Source: JBKBUF01 sp046290815
GTDB lineage: Bacteria; Bacteroidota; Bacteroidia; Cytophagales; Cytophagaceae
Direction of reading: 5' to 3'
NCBI GenBank assembly: GCA_046290815.1
Contig: JBKBUF010000003.1
Span: forward strand, 62,001 to 126,000
DNA length: 64,000 nt
The notes beneath the pieces were generated by a model, which searched no databases, was not told the DNA's origin, and was given only the letters and a program-made list of their open reading frames with translations. Position numbers and translations under genes: made by a program. Shown one piece after another: positions 53,736 through 63,233 of this stretch. The number at the start of each line of letters is the position of its first letter. Position 1 is the stretch's first letter.

Positions 53736-56576
53736 CTAGTTTACTTTTACAATCTTCGTGGATTCCGTTTGATGTTTATTTCTTACATGCAGATAATAAA
53801 TACCTGGCGGTAACTCATTTCCGACATAGTATATTCCTGATTCAGTAACAATTTCAGAATGTACAGTTTTTCCTGCAATGTCAATTACCTGGATGTATGT
53901 TCCATCGGTGTCTGCCTGGTTGATATATACTTTGGTGAATCCTTCGAAAGGATTAGGAAAAACTTTTATTACAAATTCATTTTCTCTTGAAACTGTTATC
54001 ACAGGAAATACTGTAGATGCTCCATCATAATCTACCTGGATGAGTCGGTAATAGGTTAAAGGTTCATTGCTGTTATGGTCAATATAAGAATACTTGATCA
54101 GATGATTGGCGTTTTTGTTACCTGCAATTTTATCTACATAGCTAAAGTTTATTCCATCTATAGATTTTTCAAGTATAAAATGACTTGAATTTCTTTCTTT
54201 AGCAGTAGACCAGTTTAGAACGTTATAGTTTTTGTAAGCGAAGCCGTTGAAATCAATAAGCTCCACAGGAGTAATACAATTTTGAATAGCTTGTACCGGT
54301 ACACGTGAACAAGAGTTTCCTGCAGTGATCTTCCAATCATAGAAAGCACCATAACATGCCTGACAATAGGAACTGGTTGTACCTTCAACCCCAGTTAAGT
54401 GAAAGATACCGGAAACTCCAAGCGGATAAGAAGCTCCTGCTCTGTAAGTACGAACATTGTTTCCAGCACCTGATAACCGCAGTGAATAATTGTTCCCAAC
54501 AGGAATGTTCCAGTTAATTGTAAATGTTGCTGTTCCGCTAGTTGGAGAACAAGGTATAGCAACACTTCTGACAGGATATGTAACAGTGCTTAAGGCTGCC
54601 CCATTTTGAAATAAAGAAACGTTCATTGTGAAACTTCCTGCACAACCCCCGGGCACTGATAAAAAGTGAACAGTTACTTCATTCAAGGTTACCGGAGCGA
54701 TGACATTAAAAGTTTCTGCTACCGTCCCATGAGTAGTGAAGTAGTCGCTTTGAGCACTGGATAAGTTGGCTGCGTTCACTGCATATCCGGTATTATACTG
54801 ATATGTTGCAAGATCCTGGGCATAAAAGACCGCAGGAGCAGAGTTAACAGTCGTAGTATAACAATTAGAAGGTGTAACATTTACTTTATTTCCTCCTGTA
54901 GGCGCATCATACCAGTCATAGTTTGTACCTGAAGGGCCGGTTACACAAAAGTTAAGCGAAGTAGGAAGAGTACAATACACCGGGTTGTTCGGAGTTGCAT
55001 TGGCAGCTGACGATATTACAACAGTTGCAGAATCGGCTAAACATCCGCAAGGTGAAGGATTAGTAGGATCTGATATTACTACCTTATAGGTTCCGGCAGT
55101 TACCGCTGTGTAAGTCGAACTAGTAGCCCCGGCGATAACATTGTTATTTAATTTCCAAACATAAGTATAATTCGGATCATTGCTGCCGGCATATAATGAT
55201 GCCGACATAGGATTACATAATGTTACATTTGGTCCGAGATTAGCTTTAGGACAAGCACGGCCTAACCCACATGGTAAAGTGATTAATTGTGGTGAATTAA
55301 AAGTAGTAGTCATAGAGCCCAGTCCTAAGAAACCATAAGCGGTTGGACCACCACCACCTGTGGTACCGTTTTGCCCGAAACCATAAAGTTGTCCTGAACT
55401 TGTAAGTACGAAAGACCAAAGGTCACCTACAGAAACATCTATTACATTAGATATTCCGGAAACAGCAGTAGTAGGATATGCCTGGGCAGATGCAAGCCCA
55501 TCCTGCCCGTAGTAGTTACCTGCTCCTGTTCCTCCCCAGGCATAAACTGCACCAGAAGATGTTACAGCAATCGAATGTCTGTTACCAGCAGAGATACCTA
55601 CAACACCTGTTAATTCAGCACCACCTGCAGATACCAATACTTTTTGAGGAAGAGGACAACTTGCGCCGGCTCCTGCTACAGCTTGTCCCAACTGTCCTGA
55701 CCAGTTACCTCCCCAGGAATATAAGGTACCATCTGTTGCTAAAGCCAGCATATGCGTATCACCTGTCGTAATTTTTTGAATATTGGTTAAAGGCTGTGTT
55801 CTCGCTGCGTCAAGGAAAACCTGTGTGGCAATGTTATACTGTGTAGTATTATTCTGTCCCAATTGAGCATTTGTATTTCGTCCCCAGGTCCATACAGTTC
55901 CGTCTGAACAAAGAGCGGCGCAAAAGTCATCACCGGCTCTTATCTGAACCACGTTATTCAATCTGCTGCCGCCTGTTTTAAGAACATAAACAGGAATCAA
56001 CTTTGGAGTTGTGGTATTATCACCTAACTGTCCGTTGGCATTTTCTCCCCATCCCATTACTTCTCCATTACTTAATACTGCATAGCTTGCTCCATCACCA
56101 CCGCATATCTGCGTTACATTTGTCAAAAATCCTGAGGCATGTCCTTGTGCTCCGGTAAGTACCCTTACAGGAAGCGCAGATGAAGTAGTGGAGTTGTTAC
56201 CTAACTGTCCGTGATTGTTCATTCCCCAGGTATAAACAAAACCATTACAATCTAATGCAATATTGTGGTTGGTACTTCTGGAATCGACCTGTCTGATGGA
56301 AGTAAGGTGAACTCCATCAGTAGAAGGACCTGCACCTCTTAAAACCTGAACAAAACCTGTTGAATAGGCAGGTGTACCAATCGTACCGGTTCCTAGTTGT
56401 CCATCACTGTTGAAACCTGTTGTATAAACATTTCCGTTACCGCACAATAAAATAGAATGCAGGGCACCACCTGAAACCACCAGATTTTGTGATAAGGCAT
56501 AAATTGAGGTGAAGATACAGGTTATAAAAAAAAAGATTTGTTTCCTGGAATTTTGTATACACGATAAAAACCGCAT
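53736..56576 (-). CDS. RCC1-repeat T9SS surface protein
   Basis: A 946-residue exported protein: signal peptide (about 1-30), then six to seven RCC1-type repeats (about 35-440; VYTWGMNNHGQLGNNSTTS, VWTWGRNTNAQLGQNNTT, YSWGGNWSGQLGQ) that form a propeller. A Pro/Asn Ig-like domain (about 445-535), a second beta-sandwich-like domain (about 590-760) and a type A T9SS sorting domain (about 870-946; FPNPFEGFTKVYINQ, LPPGIYYLHV) follow. Binding partner unknown. It converges on the GH81 gene. Confidence 0.87.
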   Translation of the reverse strand: MRFLSCIQNSRKQIFFFITCIFTSIYALSQNLVVSGGALHSILLCGNGNVYTTGFNSDGQLGTGTIGTPAYSTGFVQVLRGAGPSTDGVHLTSIRQVDSRSTNHNIALDCNGFVYTWGMNNHGQLGNNSTTSSALPVRVLTGAQGHASGFLTNVTQICGGDGASYAVLSNGEVMGWGENANGQLGDNTTTPKLIPVYVLKTGGSRLNNVVQIRAGDDFCAALCSDGTVWTWGRNTNAQLGQNNTTQYNIATQVFLDAARTQPLTNIQKITTGDTHMLALATDGTLYSWGGNWSGQLGQAVAGAGASCPLPQKVLVSAGGAELTGVVGISAGNRHSIAVTSSGAVYAWGGTGAGNYYGQDGLASAQAYPTTAVSGISNVIDVSVGDLWSFVLTSSGQLYGFGQNGTTGGGGPTAYGFLGLGSMTTTFNSPQLITLPCGLGRACPKANLGPNVTLCNPMSASLYAGSNDPNYTYVWKLNNNVIAGATSSTYTAVTAGTYKVVISDPTNPSPCGCLADSATVVISSAANATPNNPVYCTLPTSLNFCVTGPSGTNYDWYDAPTGGNKVNVTPSNCYTTTVNSAPAVFYAQDLATYQYNTGYAVNAANLSSAQSDYFTTHGTVAETFNVIAPVTLNEVTVHFLSVPGGCAGSFTMNVSLFQNGAALSTVTYPVRSVAIPCSPTSGTATFTINWNIPVGNNYSLRLSGAGNNVRTYRAGASYPLGVSGIFHLTGVEGTTSSYCQACYGAFYDWKITAGNSCSRVPVQAIQNCITPVELIDFNGFAYKNYNVLNWSTAKERNSSHFILEKSIDGINFSYVDKIAGNKNANHLIKYSYIDHNSNEPLTYYRLIQVDYDGASTVFPVITVSRENEFVIKVFPNPFEGFTKVYINQADTDGTYIQVIDIAGKTVHSEIVTESGIYYVGNELPPGIYYLHVRNKHQTESTKIVKVN

Positions 56577-56794
56577 AGTAGTATAAGTTTTATAAGCGGT
56601 TATACGTGATTTTCAGGTTAGAGATTAAGAATAATAATATTATTCTTTGGAATATTTATATTTTTTATTATTGGTTAGATGGTTATAAACCAATTGTTGA
56701 TCGATTAATTTTGCCTATTGACCAGTTTTGGCTGGACATTAGGATTAAAAAAATTTAATCTGAATAAGTAAGGGGTTTATAAAATTCTGGAACC
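56577..56794. other. Intergenic region without a recognisable gene
   Basis: AT-rich stretch upstream of the RCC1 gene start and downstream of the decayed sorting-domain remnant. It contains an AT-rich inverted repeat (GATTAAA/TTTAATC around 56743-56760) and no convincing promoter. Confidence 0.4.
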
Positions 56795-56995
56795 CTATTC
56801 TACAATTAACTTTTCTGAGAACAAATTCTCTTCCGGTAGAATTAAATAGTGGATACCTGCAGTGAAATCGGAAAATTATCCGAATTGCATTGTGGTATTC
56901 TCCTATAATTTTTCCTGATACCAAATTATTTTCAAAAAGGGAATATCATGTTTCAAAGATATGAAGCCTGAGGCCGGATTGGTTATTAAGGCAGT
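56795..56995 (-). pseudogene. Decayed T9SS sorting-domain remnant
   Basis: On the minus strand this stretch translates as TALITNPASGFISLKHDI, LKIIWYQEKL, a stop, then QFG, a stop, and FSDFTAGIHYLILPEENL, SEKLIVE and a final stop. NPASG, the AGIHYLIL block and the terminal IVE are the hallmarks of a type A T9SS sorting domain. Two internal stops and no upstream body show it is the broken 3' end of a lost exported-protein gene. It directly follows the acetyltransferase gene. Confidence 0.75.
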
Positions 56996-57003
56996 TTAAA
57001 ATA

Positions 57004-57537
57004 TTATGATTTCCTTATGCTATATAGATGCTCATCAAGTATAACTTCATTTTTAATCAATGATTTTTTAATCACGCATTCTAAGGTATATCCTGATTTT
57101 TCCAAAACCCTCATGGATGCAGTGTTTGTCTCAAATACCCCTGCATAAATTCTTTTTAGAGAGAAAGTTTTAAAGGCATACTCAGTTATTAATTTTACGC
57201 AACTACTCATTAAGCCCATTCCCCAAAAAGGTTCTCCAATCCAATAACCTATTTCTGCATTGATCTTATGAATATCTTTCTGTAATACTAATCCTATAAC
57301 TCCTATTGCTTCTCCCTGAAATTCTATAGTGAAGTTAACCGGAGGAAAAATGTTTTTATTAAGATTAATAAATGACTCTGCGTCGTCCTCTGAATAAGGA
57401 TATGGAATAAAGTCCCTAAGGTTACGTACGACCCGGTAGTTATTAATGTATTTTGCTATAGAAGCTTTATCGGCGGGGGCTAAAGGCCGAAGCAGAATTT
57501 TTTTATGGTAGTCCGGCAGATGGTATTTTTGATCCAT
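57004..57537 (-). CDS. GNAT-family N-acetyltransferase
   Basis: A 177-residue RimJ/RimL-type acetyltransferase; the acceptor is unknown. It has the family start ILLRPLAPADKASIAKYINN, the strand and loop IEFQGEAIGVIGL, the acetyl-CoA loop region EPFWGMGLMSSCVK and the ending NTASMRVLEKSGYTLE. No signal peptide. It is 15 bases downstream of a 59-residue gene on the same strand. Confidence 0.9.
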   Translation of the reverse strand: MDQKYHLPDYHKKILLRPLAPADKASIAKYINNYRVVRNLRDFIPYPYSEDDAESFINLNKNIFPPVNFTIEFQGEAIGVIGLVLQKDIHKINAEIGYWIGEPFWGMGLMSSCVKLITEYAFKTFSLKRIYAGVFETNTASMRVLEKSGYTLECVIKKSLIKNEVILDEHLYSIRKS

Positions 57538-57552
57538 ATACAGTTGAAGGTT

Positions 57553-57732
57553 TCAACTTAATGGTTTCTGCTCATTGGTTCCATCCTGCTGAATGAAGTT
57601 CCTTACAATGTTTTTAAGATTTTCCCTTAGATTAATATTGTCTTTAGCCACTTTCATTGTTTGGCCTTTCAGTAAAGATTTCCTTATAATTCTTTCCTGT
57701 TCGGACCTGTTTTTTCGGTTGTTTTCTTCCAT
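57553..57732 (-). CDS. Small hypothetical basic protein (59 residues)
   Basis: A complete short frame: starts MEENNRKNRSEQERIIRKSL and ends IQQDGTNEQKPLS, 59 residues. It is charged, probably helical, without membrane segments. It fits tightly between the acetyltransferase and the DUF2238 gene (15 and 9 bases), in the same direction, in what looks like an operon, which supports it. Function unknown. Confidence 0.6.
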   Translation of the reverse strand: MEENNRKNRSEQERIIRKSLLKGQTMKVAKDNINLRENLKNIVRNFIQQDGTNEQKPLS

Positions 57733-57741
57733 AGCTTTAAT

Positions 57742-58359
57742 TTAATAAAAAATTTTAATTCTTTTAAGCTGATGGTCATGGATTCTGTTCAAAATAGTAA
57801 GGGATATTATTGATCCAATGGTTGCGTATAGCATGTCCGACTGGGTATCCCACACATATCCTTGGGTTCCCAGGAAAGCTTCCGCTGAATCGCCGGTAGC
57901 TTCCGCAACAAACCATTCGAGAAATTCATAGGCAGCACTTATGCTAAGGCAAATGCATACAATAATGAAAAATTGCCATTTTGCGTTTGTGATTACCTGT
58001 TTCCTTATCAACACTTCTCTTATAGCAATTGCAGGGATAAATCCTTGTGCAAAATGTCCGACCTTATCATAATTATTTCTTTGCAATTGGAATATGTCCT
58101 TTAACCAGTCGAAGAATGGCACTTCAGCATAGGTATAATGCCCTCCGATAAACAGGATAAAAGAATGTATCAGAATAAGCGAATACAATAATCCGGTTAA
58201 ACGAAATGTCGAATGGGTGATAATGAGAATTATGAAAACAATAACTACCGGGAAAACTTCTAATCCCCATGTAAAATAATCATGAGGATTGATACCTGAG
58301 ATAATTAGCCCGGCAATAAACAATAATATAAATAACCATTTGCCGGTTTTTTCCCTCAT
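57742..58359 (-). CDS. DUF2238 (YjdF-like) membrane protein
   Basis: A 205-residue integral membrane protein with about six helices. YDKVGHFAQGFIPAIAIREVLIRK, YEFLEWF and GTQGYVWDTQSDML are DUF2238 signatures. Function unknown. It follows the PiT-like gene by six bases. Confidence 0.85.
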   Translation of the reverse strand: MREKTGKWLFILLFIAGLIISGINPHDYFTWGLEVFPVVIVFIILIITHSTFRLTGLLYSLILIHSFILFIGGHYTYAEVPFFDWLKDIFQLQRNNYDKVGHFAQGFIPAIAIREVLIRKQVITNAKWQFFIIVCICLSISAAYEFLEWFVAEATGDSAEAFLGTQGYVWDTQSDMLYATIGSIISLTILNRIHDHQLKRIKIFY

Positions 58360-58365
58360 TTGATT

Positions 58366-59487
58366 TTATTTTCTAAAGAAGCTGAAAATTTCTTCTGTAA
58401 GTTCAGGATTAACACCCGATGCAAGCGCTATTGAAATGATTAATCCGGCAATAGCATAAGCAAGATCTCTTCCGATTATTCTCAGTGCTCGTAACTTGTG
58501 CCCTTTACCCTTCTTTAGTCGGGAAAGGTTCACAGCTATTTCCCTTCCACCTATTGTTCCAAGAAATACCCAGGTAGTACTCATGGGGATGGTGCTGATG
58601 AATAGTTTATAAATAAGCAGCAATACATAAGTAAAGTCAATAAGTGTCGCAGCACGGATATCAGATATACGTACTTTTTCACTTACAATTTCCTGGATTT
58701 TATCACCTCTCAGATAAAATAAGATTCCGAGTCCCAGAAAGATGGTACCTGTAAAAATGAAAAATTCAAAACCTGATTGTCTTCTGGGTAGAAAGACTGC
58801 TACATTAGCTCCATCCTGCATAACCCAAACTGCCCATAAAAGACCACTTACGATCCATTGTGTAACCATCCAGCCTTTATGGGTTTTTCTTTTCTTGAAA
58901 TATTTTCTTATAAGATTATAACCGCCATACCAAACAAAGAAGGATAATACAAAAGCAAGCAGATAGCCGGACACACTTTTTGTTATCATTGATGTAATTC
59001 CGGATGAACTTGCGCTGAAAACACTTAACATTAAGAATGTAGTTGAGACTGGCATTCTTAAACGAGTCATTATAAGAAGTACAAGGGGAGCTATTATCTG
59101 AAAGAAGCTGAATTCATTGGGGTGAGGATATTTGGTAACATTTTGTTCGTTGATTAGTCTTTGAAAAGTAACATCTCCGTCAAAATATATCCAGCTGAAG
59201 GTAACTGTTCCTACAAATATTAATCCGGTGAACAACCAAAGTACCCACCACTTCTTATCTTTATTACTTTCAATGAAAGTGCCTAAAGATTGTATACTGT
59301 CATTTGCCACCGTTGCATATGCAGCAAAAAGAAATCCGAGCCACATAGCAATCTGGCCGAATTCTACTATAATACCGGAAAGTGCCAGGCCAAGTACTAC
59401 GATTATCAGGAATGTTCTTTCCTTAACAAGGTAATCAAGTACATTAAGGTATGGTCTTTTTCTGTTGGTTCTTTTAAATTTTGCCAC
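58366..59487 (-). CDS. PiT-like inorganic phosphate transporter family protein
   Basis: A 373-residue membrane protein with about ten helices arranged as two inverted halves. Each half has a PiT-type signature pair: ANDSIQSLGT with MPVSTTF in the first, DGANVAVFLPR with PMSTTWVFLG in the second. This matches the phosphate permease family, but the variant residues mean the ion carried is uncertain. It is probably co-transcribed with the DUF2238 gene. Confidence 0.78.
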   Translation of the reverse strand: MAKFKRTNRKRPYLNVLDYLVKERTFLIIVVLGLALSGIIVEFGQIAMWLGFLFAAYATVANDSIQSLGTFIESNKDKKWWVLWLFTGLIFVGTVTFSWIYFDGDVTFQRLINEQNVTKYPHPNEFSFFQIIAPLVLLIMTRLRMPVSTTFLMLSVFSASSSGITSMITKSVSGYLLAFVLSFFVWYGGYNLIRKYFKKRKTHKGWMVTQWIVSGLLWAVWVMQDGANVAVFLPRRQSGFEFFIFTGTIFLGLGILFYLRGDKIQEIVSEKVRISDIRAATLIDFTYVLLLIYKLFISTIPMSTTWVFLGTIGGREIAVNLSRLKKGKGHKLRALRIIGRDLAYAIAGLIISIALASGVNPELTEEIFSFFRK

Positions 59488-59660
59488 AAAACAGGAAGAT
59501 AAAACTTATTTGGTACAAATATGGCGGAATAAATCTAATTGCTATGTAAAGCGAATGTTAAGAAACTGTTAAATTATTGATAAATTCCGTGTTTAAATAC
59601 TATTTAAATTTAAAAATACGACCTAAAACAATAGGGAATGGAAGGAGGTAAGTTTATTTT

Positions 59661-59692
59661 AAAAAAGAAAAGGCTGACCTTTGGCCAGCCTT
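59661..59692 (-). terminator. Terminator after atpC
   Basis: A 10-bp stem (59670-59679 with 59683-59692, one mismatch), loop TTT, followed on the minus strand by a T-rich tract. Confidence 0.8.
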
Positions 59693-59714
59693 AATAATAT
59701 CCAATAATTTAAGT

Positions 59715-59963
59715 TTAACCGATTACAGCTTCAGCAAGAACTATTACCTTATTGTTTAATACTTCAGCTAATCCTCCATCAATCAAAAGTGATTTTTCCT
59801 GTCCTTTTTCAATATTTATCTTCACATTGCCTTTTTGCAATGTGCTGATTAAAGGAGCGTGGTTTGCAAGAACCTCAAAAGATCCATTGGATCCTGGGAG
59901 GTTAACAGAAACAATCTCTCCGCTAAATACTTTTTCGTCAGGTGTTATTATTTCTAGGATCAT
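59715..59963 (-). CDS. atpC: F1 ATP synthase epsilon subunit, short form
   Basis: Central-stalk subunit linking rotation to c-ring. Only the N-terminal beta-sandwich domain is present (ITPDEKVFSGEIVSVNLPGSNGSFEVLANHAPL), 82 residues; the C-terminal inhibitory helices of the longer bacterial form are absent, as is common in Bacteroidota. It is split from atpD by about 100 bases of repeats. Confidence 0.94.
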   Translation of the reverse strand: MILEIITPDEKVFSGEIVSVNLPGSNGSFEVLANHAPLISTLQKGNVKINIEKGQEKSLLIDGGLAEVLNNKVIVLAEAVIG

Positions 59964-59970
59964 TTATATG

Positions 59971-60052
59971 AATGATTAATGTTGAATGCTAAATGTTAAA
60001 TGCTGAAGTTAAACTGAATAATTCAACATTTATCATTCAGCGTTTATCATTT
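59971..60052. repeat. Tandem and inverted repeat between atpD and atpC
   Basis: Two about-20-base direct units (starting 59971 and 59991, based on AATGNTNAATGNTGAA) are followed by near-perfect inverted copies (60021-60037 matches 59971-59987 with one mismatch; 60037-60052 matches the second unit). The transcript between the two genes could fold into a long hairpin. Such AATG-type repeats recur in Bacteroidota intergenic DNA. Confidence 0.65.
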
Positions 60053-60063
60053 AAACGTTAGTT

Positions 60064-61569
60064 TTATTTTGCTTCTGCCATTAGTCTCTCACCTTTAGCA
60101 ACTGCCTGCTCGATTGTTCCAACAAGGTTAAATGCTGATTCAGGAAGGTGATCGAAATCTCCGTTCATGATCTGGTTGAAACCTTTGATGGTATCTTTAA
60201 TATTAACAAGCTCGCCTTTCAAACCTGTAAACTGCTCAGCAACGTGGAATGGTTGAGATAAGAATCTTTGAACCCTTCTTGCTCTGTGAACAACAAGCTT
60301 ATCTTCTTCAGAAAGTTCGTCCATACCAAGGATGGCGATAATATCCTGAAGCTCTTTATATCTTTGAAGAATTTCTTTTACTCTTTGTGCACAGTCATAA
60401 TGCTCGTCTCCAAGAACTTCTCTGTTTAGAATTCTTGAAGTAGAGTCAAGAGGATCCACTGCAGGATAAATACCAAGCTCGGCGATCTTTCTGGACAATA
60501 CTGTGGTTGCATCAAGGTGGGCAAAGGTTGTTGCAGGAGCAGGGTCAGTAAGGTCGTCCGCAGGAACGTATACAGCTTGTACTGATGTAATAGAACCTTT
60601 CTTAGTTGAAGTAATTCTTTCCTGCATCGCACCCATTTCGGTTGCAAGTGTTGGCTGATAACCTACTGCTGAAGGCATACGTCCTAGAAGAGCAGATACT
60701 TCAGAGCCAGCCTGAGTGAATCGGAAGATATTATCAATAAAGAAAAGGATGTCTTTTCCTTGTCCTGTACCATCACCGTCACGGAAATATTCTGCAACTG
60801 TCAATCCTGAAAGCGCAACTCTTGCACGTGCTCCCGGAGGTTCATTCATCTGTCCGAAGATAAAGGTTGCTTTTGAATCTTTCAATTTTTGCATGTCAAC
60901 TTTAGACAGATCCCATCCGCCTTCTTCCATAGAGTGTTTAAATCCTTCACCATAGTTAACGATACCTGCCTCGATCATCTCACGAAGCAAATCGTTTCCT
61001 TCTCTTGTTCTTTCTCCAACACCCGCAAACACAGAAAGACCTGAATACGCTTTAGCAATATTGTTGATCAGTTCCTGAATCAATACGGTTTTTCCTACTC
61101 CTGCACCACCGAACAAACCGATTTTACCACCTTTCACATATGGCTCAAGAAGGTCAATAACTTTTATACCTGTATATAATACTTCAGTAGTTGTCGCAAG
61201 ATCTTCAAATCTTGGAGAAGGTCTGTGGATAGGAAGAGATTTGTCTCCTTTTGGTGACTGAATACCGTCGATCGCTTCTCCAACCACGTTAAAAAGTCTT
61301 CCTTTGATATCTTCGCCTATCGGCATTGTTATTGGTGTGCCTTTGTCAACTACAGGCATTCCTCTTGTAAGACCATCTGTACTATCCATCGCAATGGTTC
61401 TGATTCTGTCTTCTCCAAGGTGCTGCTGGCATTCAAGAATTATTTTCTGACCATTTCCCTTTGTCACTTCAAGAGCATCAAGAATCCTTGGAAGTTTTGA
61501 GTTTTCTCCCTCGAAGCTCACATCCACAACCGGACCGATTACCTGAGTTATTTTACCAATATTTGCCAT
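60064..61569 (-). CDS. atpD: F1 ATP synthase beta subunit
   Basis: Catalytic subunit of ATP synthase. It has 501 residues; Walker A GGAGVGKT, the VGERTREGNDL block, PPGARARVALSGLT and DNIFRFTQAGSEVSALLGRMPSAVGYQPTL are intact. As in other members of the phylum it is encoded with atpC, away from the rest of the atp genes. Confidence 0.98.
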   Translation of the reverse strand: MANIGKITQVIGPVVDVSFEGENSKLPRILDALEVTKGNGQKIILECQQHLGEDRIRTIAMDSTDGLTRGMPVVDKGTPITMPIGEDIKGRLFNVVGEAIDGIQSPKGDKSLPIHRPSPRFEDLATTTEVLYTGIKVIDLLEPYVKGGKIGLFGGAGVGKTVLIQELINNIAKAYSGLSVFAGVGERTREGNDLLREMIEAGIVNYGEGFKHSMEEGGWDLSKVDMQKLKDSKATFIFGQMNEPPGARARVALSGLTVAEYFRDGDGTGQGKDILFFIDNIFRFTQAGSEVSALLGRMPSAVGYQPTLATEMGAMQERITSTKKGSITSVQAVYVPADDLTDPAPATTFAHLDATTVLSRKIAELGIYPAVDPLDSTSRILNREVLGDEHYDCAQRVKEILQRYKELQDIIAILGMDELSEEDKLVVHRARRVQRFLSQPFHVAEQFTGLKGELVNIKDTIKGFNQIMNGDFDHLPESAFNLVGTIEQAVAKGERLMAEAK

Positions 61570-61775
61570 TATGATAAGCTTATTTATTTAAAGATTATTG
61601 TTACAATTTTGCGAGTGCAAAACTAAAGCATTATTTAATCTTTACCAAAGAAGACTAATTATATTTATTAATCAATTTCTTCAATAATCAGGTGTTTTTA
61701 AAAATGTTGATTAACAGTGAAAAGATTAGATTTTCCGGGCAAAATCAAGGTTGAGTAAAAGTAATAGACATTAAA

Positions 61776-62972
61776 TCAGGCTTTAAGGATAATCCGGAAG
61801 GTGGTACCTTTGCCCAATTCTGAGAAAAGTACAAAAATCTTACCTTCATGGTAGTTTTCAACTATTCTTTTTACTAATGTAAGTCCCAGGCCCCATCCTC
61901 TTTTTTTGGTCGTAAATCCCGGTTTAAAAATCTCTTTAATTTTGGATCTTGGAATTCCTTTTCCGGTATCGGTAATATCAATAGCAATATTGCCGTCCTG
62001 CAATCTTAGTATTCTCACATCTATCCTTCCCACTCCGTTCATGGCATCTGCGGCATTTTTACAAATATTTTCTATTACCCAATCAAATAAAGGTTTATTC
62101 AGTTTTGCTGTTGCATTAGCTTCGATATCGGAGGTGATTCCAAATACTACTTTCCTCGATAATCGGGCTTTAAGATAATCAACTGTACTTTTAACTGCCT
62201 GGTAAATATTTTCATCAACAAGAGTAGGAACAGACCCGATATTTGAAAATCTGGCGGTAATCATTTCAAGTCTGGCAATGTCTTTGTCCAGTTCCTCTAA
62301 AGCTTCTTCATCCTGGTATTTCGGATTGGATTTCATCAGTTCCAGCCAGGCCATGAGTGATGATAAAGGAGTACCCAACTGATGGGCTGTTTCTTTGGCA
62401 AGACCCACCCAAACCCGGTTTTGTTCTGCATTGCGTGAATAACTAAATGCCAGATAGACTATTATTGAAAATATTGCTATGACAGTAAGCTGAATATAAG
62501 GGTAATACACCAGCTGAGTTAAAACATAGGAGTTTTTGTAGAAAATGTAATTTTTCATTCCCGGTCCGAAATTCACCAGAATAGGTTCGTGTTCAGCTTC
62601 CATCTCTTTCACCACCTTCATCAAGTATTGTTCCTTTTCTGACGGATCCAGATTTCGTGGAATGTTTACATTTTTATCACTTATAGGTATTTTGTTTTCG
62701 TCCGTCAGAATTACCGGAACTGAGGTATTGGCTTCGATGATTTCTTCAAAAAGAAAAGCAAGGCTTCCGCTGGTTTCCGGATCAACTGCGTATTCCAGTC
62801 CCTTTGCATATAAATCTATCAATTTTCTCTCTCTTTCAGCTAGTTTATTTACCAGGGTGTGGGTATAATAAATAGAAACACTGCCTATTATAAAAGCAAT
62901 AATCAAAATAATGATTTTATATTTTGACTTATTGTTGTAGATGTCCAGTGTTCTAAAGCTGTTGAATTCCAT
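61776..62972 (-). CDS. Sensor histidine kinase
   Basis: Two-component kinase of 398 residues. Two membrane helices (about 19-38 and 160-178) flank a periplasmic sensor. The phosphorylated H197 is in KETAHQLGTPLSSL; N302 (ENICKNAADA), D335 (DTGKG) and GLGLTLVKRIV form the ATPase domain. No response regulator is adjacent, so its partner lies elsewhere. It is divergent from hemA. Confidence 0.92.
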   Translation of the reverse strand: MEFNSFRTLDIYNNKSKYKIIILIIAFIIGSVSIYYTHTLVNKLAERERKLIDLYAKGLEYAVDPETSGSLAFLFEEIIEANTSVPVILTDENKIPISDKNVNIPRNLDPSEKEQYLMKVVKEMEAEHEPILVNFGPGMKNYIFYKNSYVLTQLVYYPYIQLTVIAIFSIIVYLAFSYSRNAEQNRVWVGLAKETAHQLGTPLSSLMAWLELMKSNPKYQDEEALEELDKDIARLEMITARFSNIGSVPTLVDENIYQAVKSTVDYLKARLSRKVVFGITSDIEANATAKLNKPLFDWVIENICKNAADAMNGVGRIDVRILRLQDGNIAIDITDTGKGIPRSKIKEIFKPGFTTKKRGWGLGLTLVKRIVENYHEGKIFVLFSELGKGTTFRIILKA

Positions 62973-63233
62973 TAAAAATGATGACTTATATTAGTTTTTA
63001 TGTAAACGAATTTTACGAATTTTATGTAGTTACTAACAAAAAACGCATTTTCTTACATAGGTTTCATCTTGAGGATATAATTAACTAATATTGTTGCAGA
63101 TACCAAAAAGAAAAATAACCGTAGACCAATGTATTAAAATGTTTAAAAATGAGTTCTGATAAAGATTCTTTTATTATCAGGAATTGCAATTTTAACAAAA
63201 TAACGGTTATTTTGTGTCCCATTTGTAAAAGCG

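Noticed and set aside
55478..55771. 97-residue plus-strand frame inside the RCC1 gene
   Set aside because: Low-complexity Leu/Gln/His-rich shadow of the repeats.
56580..56620. Possible ECF-type motif upstream of the RCC1 gene (ACGTATA on the minus strand)
   Set aside because: No TGTTAC-like word at the right distance.
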